Shown piece by piece: positions 1 to 6,595 of a stretch of 8,833 nt of DNA. The DNA is taken from contig URTA01000081.1 in assembly GCA_900550645.1 (NCBI GenBank), positions 1 to 8,833 on the forward strand, in the 5' to 3' direction. Within the stretch, counting starts at the first letter, position 1, and each line of letters opens with the position of its first letter. Both the position numbers and the translations under genes were made by a program. Source of the DNA: an uncultured Porphyromonadaceae bacterium. Lineage in GTDB: Bacteria > Bacteroidota > Bacteroidia > Bacteroidales > Muribaculaceae. Below the pieces are notes generated by a model that ran no database searches, was not told the origin of the DNA, and was given only the letters and a program-made list of their open reading frames with translations.

Positions 1-1
1 G

Positions 2-121
2 AAGAACTTGCGCCTCTTCAAAACCATTTACCCCAATTTTGATGCGGTTGCCCTGGAGGTGTTTGCGCGACTGAACCAAATAATCGGCGGGGCGTTTGTA
101 CAGACGGAGATTTTGATATAA
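2..121 (+). CDS. C-terminal fragment of an unrecognised upstream gene
   Basis: Reading from base 2, 39 sense codons run to a TAA at 119-121, and the 5' part lies outside the window. The frame looks coding: many codons end in G or C, like the genes downstream, and the translation is a plausible soluble C-terminus (KNLRLFKTIYPNF, then an amphipathic stretch ALEVFARLNQIIGG, ending QTEILI). The other two plus-strand frames stop inside the segment, at bases 40-42 and around 72-74. I do not recognise the family from so short a tail. The stop codon overlaps the -7 box of the trxA promoter, so the downstream promoter is embedded in the end of this gene. The segment could also be non-coding, since 39 open codons are not decisive. 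Confidence 0.5.
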   Translation, partial: KNLRLFKTIYPNFDAVALEVFARLNQIIGGAFVQTEILI

Positions 122-126
122 CTTTG
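95..126 (+). promoter_or_regulatory. Bacteroidota-type promoter for trxA
   Basis: A TTTG at 95-98 (-33 element) is followed after exactly 20 nt by TAACTTTG at 119-126, a full match to the Bacteroidota -7 consensus TAnnTTTG read by the primary sigma factor. Transcription would start near 130-133, leaving a leader of roughly 85-90 nt before the trxA ATG. The same box with the same spacing recurs upstream of the repeat gene at 6541-6571, which makes chance less likely. It probably serves trxA and perhaps lipA-lipB. Confidence 0.75.
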
Positions 127-130
127 CATT

Positions 131-163
131 GCGGCTGTCGCCCGTAGCGGGCGATGAAACCGC
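131..163 (+). promoter_or_regulatory. Stem-loop at the 5' end of the trxA leader
   Basis: A perfect 7-bp GC-rich stem (TCGCCCG at 138-144, CGGGCGA at 148-154) closes a TAG loop. An outer stem pairs GCGG at 131-134 with CCGC at 160-163. No T-run follows, so it does not look like a terminator for the upstream gene. It falls almost exactly at the predicted transcript 5' end, where such a structure could protect the mRNA from decay or modulate translation. The pairing is seen in the sequence; the role is inferred. Confidence 0.45.
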
Positions 164-218
164 TGCAAGTTGGCACAATGCCGTATATGCAACTAAATAA
201 CAAAGAACTGACAGAACT

Positions 219-536
219 ATGCTGATTCATTTTACAGACGAGGCTGCCGTCAAGGCTATCGAGAGCGGCAAGCCCGTTGTCATTGATTTTTGGGCTACAT
301 GGTGCGGCCCGTGCGTCAAGCTCGGCCCGGTAGTGGAGGAACTCGCAGAGAAGTATGCTGACCGCGATGTCATCATCGGCAAACTCAACATCGACGACAA
401 TGTTGACGTGCCGGCTGCGTACCGTGTGCGTAATATCCCAACCGTGCTTTTCTTCAAAGGTGGCGAAGTGGTGGAGCGCAGCGTCGGTCTCGTGAAACTC
501 GCGGACCTTGAGGCAAAGCTTCAGAGCATACTCTGA
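219..536 (+). CDS. trxA: Thioredoxin
   Basis: This is a 105-residue cytosolic thioredoxin, the usual length for a single-domain TrxA. The redox-active site WCGPC is intact (Trp28, Cys29, Cys32), preceded by the typical DFWATW strand with buried Asp23. The cis-proline before the last strands is Pro74 in RNIPT. There is no signal peptide or membrane segment, so it should act in the cytoplasm, reducing protein disulfides with electrons from thioredoxin reductase. It serves enzymes such as ribonucleotide reductase, methionine sulfoxide reductase and peroxiredoxins. The ATG at 219 is preceded by an A-rich leader without a Shine-Dalgarno sequence, as is normal in Bacteroidota. It has its own promoter about 90 nt upstream. 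lipA follows after a 97-nt gap that holds a strong hairpin, so co-transcription with lipA-lipB is possible but not certain. Confidence 0.95.
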   Translation: MLIHFTDEAAVKAIESGKPVVIDFWATWCGPCVKLGPVVEELAEKYADRDVIIGKLNIDDNVDVPAAYRVRNIPTVLFFKGGEVVERSVGLVKLADLEAKLQSIL

Positions 537-560
537 CATACCGATTTTAACACTTGCGGT

Positions 561-592
561 GACGGCAGTGCGCATAGCGCAGTGCCGCCGTC
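561..592 (+). promoter_or_regulatory. Strong GC-rich hairpin between trxA and lipA
   Basis: The segment folds on itself: TGCGC pairs with GCGCA around an ATA loop, and GGCA pairs with TGCC beyond a single G-G mismatch. An outer GAC/GTC helix closes the structure with a short bulge. The 3' side is followed by GTGCGTTTGAAA, so the U-run of an intrinsic terminator is poor. It may be a weak terminator or attenuator that lowers lipA-lipB transcription relative to trxA, or an mRNA-stabilising structure. I found no convincing promoter between it and the lipA start. Confidence 0.45.
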
Positions 593-633
593 GTGCGTTT
601 GAAAATACTGACTAATCTGACAAACCTATCTAT

Positions 634-1485
634 ATGAAAGCAGACTTCCGCCGCAAACCGGATTGGCTGAAAATAAAATTGCCGCGCGGCTTCAAGACTT
701 CACAAGTCGTGGGATTGCTCAATGAGAAACACCTGCACACCATTTGTAGCTCGGGCATGTGTCCCAACCGTGGCGAGTGCTGGGGCAACGGCACTGCTAC
801 GTTCATGATCGGCGGCAACATTTGCACCCGCTCTTGCAAGTTTTGCAACGTGGCTACAGGGCGGCCGCTCCCTCTCGACCCGAAGGAGATTGACGACATA
901 GTGACCTCTGTCAAGGAGTTGAAGCTCCGCCACATAGTGATAACCTCCGTTGACCGCGATGACCTCGAGGATTGCGGCGCGTCACACTGGGCGGCCATGA
1001 TACGCGCATTGCGCGAGCAGTGTCCAGGCGTGACCATGGAAGTGCTTATACCGGACTTCAAGGGCCGCCATGAACTGATTGACATGGTGATAGCTGAACG
1101 CCCGGACATCATCTCGCACAATATGGAGACTGTCCGCCGTCTGACTCCGGAGGTGCGCTGCTTCGCTACCTACGACCGCTCGCTCGATGTAATACGCCAT
1201 ATTTCGGAATCAGGCATCCGCTCCAAGTCGGGCATCATGCTCGGCCTCGGCGAGACGGAAGAGGAAATTTTGCAGACTATGGACGACCTCCGCGCTGCCG
1301 GCTGCGAGGTGATGACGATAGGGCAGTACCTGCAGCCCACCAAGGAGCATTACCCGTTGCAGGAATACATACACCCCGACACATTCGAGAAATACCGTCT
1401 GATAGGCATCAAGAAGGGCTTCCGCCATATAGAGAGTGCGCCGATGGTGCGCTCCAGCTACCATGCCGAGCGGCATATACACTGA
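634..1485 (+). CDS. lipA: Lipoyl synthase (radical SAM)
   Basis: LipA inserts two sulfur atoms at C6 and C8 of protein-bound octanoyl groups, the last step of de novo lipoate assembly on E2 subunits and the H protein. Both iron-sulfur sites are visible. The auxiliary 4Fe-4S cluster, the sulfur donor, uses Cys38, Cys43 and Cys49 (CSSGMCPNRGEC). The radical SAM cluster uses Cys64, Cys68 and Cys71 (CTRSCKFC). The C-terminal RSSYHAE motif (residues 273-279) carries the serine that completes the auxiliary cluster. TSVDRDDLEDCGA, NMETV and GLGET motifs are also in place. At 283 residues it is a normal, slightly compact LipA. The ATG at 634 has no Shine-Dalgarno sequence. lipB starts 7 nt after its stop, so the pair forms a complete endogenous lipoylation operon. 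Confidence 0.96.
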   Translation: MKADFRRKPDWLKIKLPRGFKTSQVVGLLNEKHLHTICSSGMCPNRGECWGNGTATFMIGGNICTRSCKFCNVATGRPLPLDPKEIDDIVTSVKELKLRHIVITSVDRDDLEDCGASHWAAMIRALREQCPGVTMEVLIPDFKGRHELIDMVIAERPDIISHNMETVRRLTPEVRCFATYDRSLDVIRHISESGIRSKSGIMLGLGETEEEILQTMDDLRAAGCEVMTIGQYLQPTKEHYPLQEYIHPDTFEKYRLIGIKKGFRHIESAPMVRSSYHAERHIH

Positions 1486-1492
1486 CAGCGGC

Positions 1493-2158
1493 ATGATACA
1501 AGACTTGGATTTGGGCATAATGCCGTATGCCGAGGCTCTGCAAAAACAGACGGAACTGTTTGACGCTCTGGTAGATGCCAAGAAAAACGAGGCTGCGCCG
1601 GGGCAGGAGTATTTGCTGACAGTCCAGCATACGCCCGTATATACGCTTGGCAAGCATGGACATGCGGAGAATTTGCTCCGCCGTATACCGGGAGTGGATG
1701 TGGTCAGAATCACACGCGGCGGTGACATAACGTTTCACGGCCCGGGACAGCTCGTGGTGTATCCGATTATAGATATGGCGCGTCACCACCTTGGAGTCAA
1801 AAGCTACATCACGCTCCTCGAAGAGTGCATCATCCGCGTCATCGGCCGTTACGGCATCAAGGGCGAGAGGGTAGAGGGCGCGACTGGCGTATGGATAGCC
1901 GTAGGCACACCCAGTGAGCGCAAGATTTGCGCCATTGGAGTGAAATGCTCGCGCTTCTGCACCATGCACGGACTTGCCCTTAATGTCAACACCGACCTGT
2001 CATACTTCAACGCCATTAACCCTTGCGGATTTGTTGACAAAGGGGTGACTTCCATGGAGAAGGAACTCGGCCGCAAGGTTGATTTTGAGCAGGTTCGCAG
2101 GGAGTTTGTCGAGGAGTTTCACCGCGAAATACAGGAGGCGGAGCAGTTGCACGGCTGA
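1493..2158 (+). CDS. lipB: Lipoyl(octanoyl) transferase
   Basis: LipB transfers octanoyl from octanoyl-acyl carrier protein to the target lysine of lipoyl domains through a thioester intermediate, providing the substrate of LipA. With the start at 1493 the protein has 221 residues, typical of the family. It carries the RGGDITFHGPGQ signature (residues 75-86), the conserved lysine Lys144 in RKICAIG, TMHGLALNV (157-165) and the nucleophile Cys178 in NPCG. The frame stays open upstream, with ATGs at 1436 and 1463 inside lipA. The start at 1493 is preferred because the family N-terminus begins at about this point (MIQDLDLG) and it leaves a 7-nt gap after the lipA stop. Translation is probably coupled to lipA. 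Transcription ends at the hairpin just downstream. Confidence 0.95.
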   Translation: MIQDLDLGIMPYAEALQKQTELFDALVDAKKNEAAPGQEYLLTVQHTPVYTLGKHGHAENLLRRIPGVDVVRITRGGDITFHGPGQLVVYPIIDMARHHLGVKSYITLLEECIIRVIGRYGIKGERVEGATGVWIAVGTPSERKICAIGVKCSRFCTMHGLALNVNTDLSYFNAINPCGFVDKGVTSMEKELGRKVDFEQVRREFVEEFHREIQEAEQLHG

Positions 2159-2186
2159 CTGCCTGACTTCGTCTAAGGATATATAC

Positions 2187-2222
2187 AAATAGGGCTTTGC
2201 CAACAGTGGTAAAGCCCTATTT
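2187..2222. terminator. Intrinsic terminator shared by convergent genes
   Basis: A 16-bp stem (AAATAGGGCTTTGCCA pairing 2187-2202 with 2207-2222) closes an ACAG tetraloop, and the 3' arm runs into a T-run at 2220-2223. On the plus strand the stem is unbroken, with one G-U pair (2199 with 2210). On the minus strand the same position becomes an A-C mismatch, though the A-run at 2187-2189 gives a short U-tract there too. It lies 28 nt after the lipB stop and 19 nt after the stop of the opposing peptidase gene. It therefore probably ends transcription from both sides, best for lipB. Confidence 0.85.
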
Positions 2223-2241
2223 TATAGTGTGAAAGGTTGGA

Positions 2242-4275
2242 TTACCAGATGATTACACGCTCGTTTTCGGGACGGAACATCTTGTCGCCGGCCTTGATGC
2301 CGAATGCGTCAAAGAATTGCTCGATGTTGCGTAGCGACACGTTCACGCGGTTGCAGCCCAGCGAGTGGGGGTCGGTCTTGGTGCGCACGAGGATTTCAGC
2401 GTCGCGGATGTTGCCTGCCCAGAGGTTGGCGTATCCGAGGTAGAAACGCTGCAAGGGCGAGATGCCGTCAATGTCCTTCATCTGCTTGCCCTCTTGCGAG
2501 TCGAGGTATGCTGTCAGAGCAACACGCAGGCCGCCCTGATCGGCTATGTTCTCGCCGAGGGTGAAACGGCCGTTGGCGTGTACGCCGGGAGCGACTTCCA
2601 CCGCGTCAAACTGTGCGGCGAGCTGGTCGGCAAGCTTGGTGAACGCTTCAGCATCGGCGGGCTGCCACCAGTCGTTCAGGTTGCCGTTTACGTCATACTG
2701 GCGGCCCTGGTCGTCAAAACCGTGGGTCATCTCATGGCCGATTACCACGCCGATTGCGCCGTAGTTGATAGCGTCATCGGCAGTCACGTCGAAGTAGGGA
2801 GCTTGCAGTATCGCTGCCGGGAAGCAGATTTCGTTGGTCGAGGGCATATAGTAAGCGTTGACGGTCTGCGGAGTCATCAGCCATTCGGTCTTGTCAACCG
2901 GCTTGTTGAGCTTGTTGTAGTTGTCCTGGGTGAACCAGCGTGAAGCAGCGAGTACATTCTCCAGCAGGTTCTTCTCCGGGTCGATGTCTATGCCGCTGTA
3001 GTCCTTCCACTTGTCGGGGTAGCCGATTTTCACTGTGAATCCGTTCAGCTTCTCGTGAGCCTTGGCTTTGGTCTCTGCCGACATCCATGTCAGGTTGTCT
3101 ATGTGCTTGCCGAGGGCCTTGCGCAGGTTCTCAACGAGCGTCACCATGTATTCCTTGTTCTCTTTCGGGAAATATTTTGCCACATAGAGTTCGCCGAGAG
3201 CCTCGCCGAGCATGGCGTTGGGCAGCGACATGGCGCGTTTCCAGCGGGGTTCCATTTCGGTCTTGCCGCTCATAACGCGGTCAAACATCTCGAAGTTGGC
3301 GTTGACGAAGTCGTCGCTCAGGAGGTTGGACGATTCGGAGATGAACTCCCATGTCATATAGTCACGCAGCTGCTGTGGGGTGAGCGTAGTCACATAGTTG
3401 TTGATGAAGTCCATGAACTGGACGGAAGCCACGTTGACCTTGTCGAGGCCGGTGATGCCGAGCGCGGTGAAGTATGTGTCCCAGTCGATGTTGGGGTATG
3501 CGGCGCGGAGTTCGTCCATTGTGCGGATGTTGTAGCGCAGCTGCGGGTTGCGGCGTTGCTCACGGCTCATCTTGTTTTTGGCAAACTCTGTCTCGATGGT
3601 TATCAGCGTGTTCCACACGCGGTCAGCGTCAGCGTCTGAATATCCCGACAGGGTCATCAGCGTCTTGACATACTTCTCGTAAGCCGCCATGATGCGGTTG
3701 TTGTCCTCCGATTTCTCGAGGTAATAGTCGCGGTCGCCCAGTCCGAGGCCGGCTTCGGCTACGTGCATGATGTTCATGTCCGAGTTCTTGGCATCGGCAG
3801 CAACGCCGGTAGCGAACAGGCAGCCGCCCACGCCGTTGTGCATCCATGCGGTCATCTCAGCAACTGATTTCGGGGAGTCGAGTGCTGCGGCGTTGATGCG
3901 GTCGAGGTAGGGCTTCATGGGAGCTGCGCCCTCATTGTTGCGGCGCACGCTGTCCATGCCGAGCGAGAAGAGGTCGCTGACCTTCTGCGCGTTTGTGCCT
4001 TTGACCTTTGACTGCGGGTCTTTGCTCAGGTTGAGTATGAGGTCCTGCAGCTGGTGCTTGGCGTTCTCGCGCAGCACGTCAAAAGTGCCGTAGCGGCTGT
4101 ACTCGCCGGGCAGCGGGTTGGCTTTCATCCAGCCGCCGCAAGCGTACTTGTAGAAATCCTCGCCGGGCGATACTGTTGGGTCGAGGTTGGCAGTGTTGAT
4201 GCCGTGGGGTGAGCCGGCAGACATGGCGAAGGGTACTGCCATGGCCATGCCGAAAAACAGGTTTCTGAATTTCAT
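2242..4275 (-). CDS. M13 family zinc metallopeptidase (neprilysin/PepO-like), secreted
   Basis: This is a 677-residue endopeptidase of family M13, which cleaves oligopeptides on the amino side of hydrophobic residues. Zinc-binding HEMTH is at residues 514-518 (His514, catalytic Glu515, His518), and the third ligand Glu575 with Asp579 is in ENIAD. The substrate-backbone motif NAYY is at 473-476. The N-terminal M13 domain fills residues about 40-420, and the chain ends in the family's terminal Trp. Residues 1-20 form a signal peptide (MKFRNLFFG, hydrophobic core, predicted cut after AMSA) with no lipobox cysteine, so a soluble periplasmic enzyme is expected. The frame extends 12 codons upstream to an ATG at 4311, but that polar extension would precede the signal peptide, so 4275 is chosen. 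It starts 50 nt after the ABC-F gene on the same strand with no visible promoter between them, so the two are probably co-transcribed. Confidence 0.93.
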   Translation of the reverse strand: MKFRNLFFGMAMAVPFAMSAGSPHGINTANLDPTVSPGEDFYKYACGGWMKANPLPGEYSRYGTFDVLRENAKHQLQDLILNLSKDPQSKVKGTNAQKVSDLFSLGMDSVRRNNEGAAPMKPYLDRINAAALDSPKSVAEMTAWMHNGVGGCLFATGVAADAKNSDMNIMHVAEAGLGLGDRDYYLEKSEDNNRIMAAYEKYVKTLMTLSGYSDADADRVWNTLITIETEFAKNKMSREQRRNPQLRYNIRTMDELRAAYPNIDWDTYFTALGITGLDKVNVASVQFMDFINNYVTTLTPQQLRDYMTWEFISESSNLLSDDFVNANFEMFDRVMSGKTEMEPRWKRAMSLPNAMLGEALGELYVAKYFPKENKEYMVTLVENLRKALGKHIDNLTWMSAETKAKAHEKLNGFTVKIGYPDKWKDYSGIDIDPEKNLLENVLAASRWFTQDNYNKLNKPVDKTEWLMTPQTVNAYYMPSTNEICFPAAILQAPYFDVTADDAINYGAIGVVIGHEMTHGFDDQGRQYDVNGNLNDWWQPADAEAFTKLADQLAAQFDAVEVAPGVHANGRFTLGENIADQGGLRVALTAYLDSQEGKQMKDIDGISPLQRFYLGYANLWAGNIRDAEILVRTKTDPHSLGCNRVNVSLRNIEQFFDAFGIKAGDKMFRPENERVIIW

Positions 4276-4325
4276 GTCGTCTGTTGTATTTTGATTTGAT
4301 ATTGTTCTCATTGGTAATATTGGTC

Positions 4326-6305
<1,980 letters not shown>

Positions 6306-6357
6306 AGAAACAATAGTTTGGTAGGTGTGCCGGACATTCAGGCACACAAAAGCAGCG

Positions 6358-6389
6358 TAAAGGTATAAAAAAATCGCCACATTCCGAAA
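6358..6389 (-). promoter_or_regulatory. Probable promoter of the ABC-F / M13 peptidase operon
   Basis: Read on the minus strand, TTTC (6389-6386) is followed after exactly 20 nt by TACCTTTA (6365-6358). This is one mismatch in each element from the Bacteroidota consensus TTTG and TAnnTTTG. Transcription would start near 6352, giving a leader of about 45 nt before the ATG at 6305. This supports the shorter ABC-F start, since the longer frame would begin inside the promoter. Confidence 0.5.
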
Positions 6390-6417
6390 TGTATTTCATC
6401 ACTATGGCGCATGCAAG

Positions 6418-6441
6418 GTAGGGACACGGCGTGCCGTGTCC
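6418..6441. repeat. REP-like palindrome with GTAG foot
   Basis: GTAG at 6418-6421 abuts a perfect inverted repeat: GGACACGGC at 6422-6430, a GT centre, and GCCGTGTCC at 6433-6441. As a folded strand this is an 8-bp GC-rich stem with a CGTG loop. A GTAG (or GGAG) tetranucleotide at the foot of a hairpin is the hallmark of REP elements mobilised by REP-associated tyrosine (Y1) transposases, although those are best known in proteobacteria. Similar short palindromes recur between genes in Bacteroidales, from memory. No T-run follows, so a terminator is less likely. Only one copy is present here. Confidence 0.5.
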
Positions 6442-6456
6442 GCAGATATTCAATTG

Positions 6457-6475
6457 ATTGTCAGTTTATTGTCAG
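6457..6475 (+). repeat. Direct repeat ATTGTCAG with 11-bp spacing
   Basis: ATTGTCAG occurs at 6457-6464 and again at 6468-6475, start to start 11 bp apart, about one helical turn, so both copies face the same side of the DNA. The pair lies about 65-85 bp upstream of the -33 box of the repeat gene, where an activator or repressor could bind. The function is inferred. Confidence 0.35.
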
Positions 6476-6482
6476 CTATGCT

Positions 6483-6518
6483 ATAATAGCCATTACAGCC
6501 ATAATAGCCATAATGGCT
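6483..6518 (+). repeat. Four-unit 9-bp tandem repeat upstream of the LRR gene
   Basis: Four contiguous 9-mers are present: ATAATAGCC (6483-6491), ATTACAGCC (6492-6500), ATAATAGCC (6501-6509) and ATAATGGCT (6510-6518). Units 1 and 3 are identical, unit 2 differs at two positions and unit 4 at two. The last units also make a palindrome, TAGCCAT-A-ATGGCTA (6505-6519). The array ends 22 bp before the -33 element of the next promoter, so it may be a binding site or a small variable-number repeat. The array itself is plain in the sequence; the role is not. Confidence 0.6.
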
Positions 6519-6540
6519 AAACCCAATGTCAAGACCCCGG

Positions 6541-6571
6541 TTGCGAAATCAGGACAAAATGACTAACTTTG
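6541..6571 (+). promoter_or_regulatory. Bacteroidota-type promoter for the LRR gene
   Basis: TTG at 6541-6543 and TAACTTTG at 6564-6571 are separated by exactly 20 nt, a near-perfect primary-sigma promoter identical in -7 box and spacing to that of trxA. Transcription would begin near 6576-6578, leaving about 20 nt before the ATG at 6596. This decides the start of the next gene, because an in-frame TTG at 6569 lies inside the -7 box. Confidence 0.75.
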
Positions 6572-6595
6572 CCGGCGAAACCAAAGCCAAGACAA

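Noticed and set aside
18..575. 185-codon minus-strand frame opposite trxA
   Set aside because: It spans the trxA promoter, leader hairpin and the WCGPC-coding region, and its translation resembles no family.
1436..1492. Longer lipB start inside the end of lipA
   Set aside because: The extra 19 residues (MRRWCAPATMPSG...) are the out-of-frame reading of conserved lipA codons, and family LipB proteins begin near MIQDLDLG.
2365..3639. Plus-strand open frames of about 190 codons antisense to the M13 peptidase
   Set aside because: They overlap HEMTH and ENIAD-bearing coding sequence on the other strand, have no promoter or family resemblance, and reflect third-position GC bias.
6306..6380. 25-residue N-terminal extension of the ABC-F protein that could look like a membrane segment
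   Set aside because: It overlaps the predicted promoter at 6358-6389, and ABC-F proteins begin at the conserved strand MVTVNNLSVEF.
6513..6566. 17-codon frame MAKPNVKTPVAKSG... ending at the -7 box of the LRR promoter
   Set aside because: It is very short, and its stop is simply the TAA of TAACTTTG. It has no ribosome-binding sequence and would lie mostly upstream of the predicted transcript start. A remnant of a small gene cannot be excluded.
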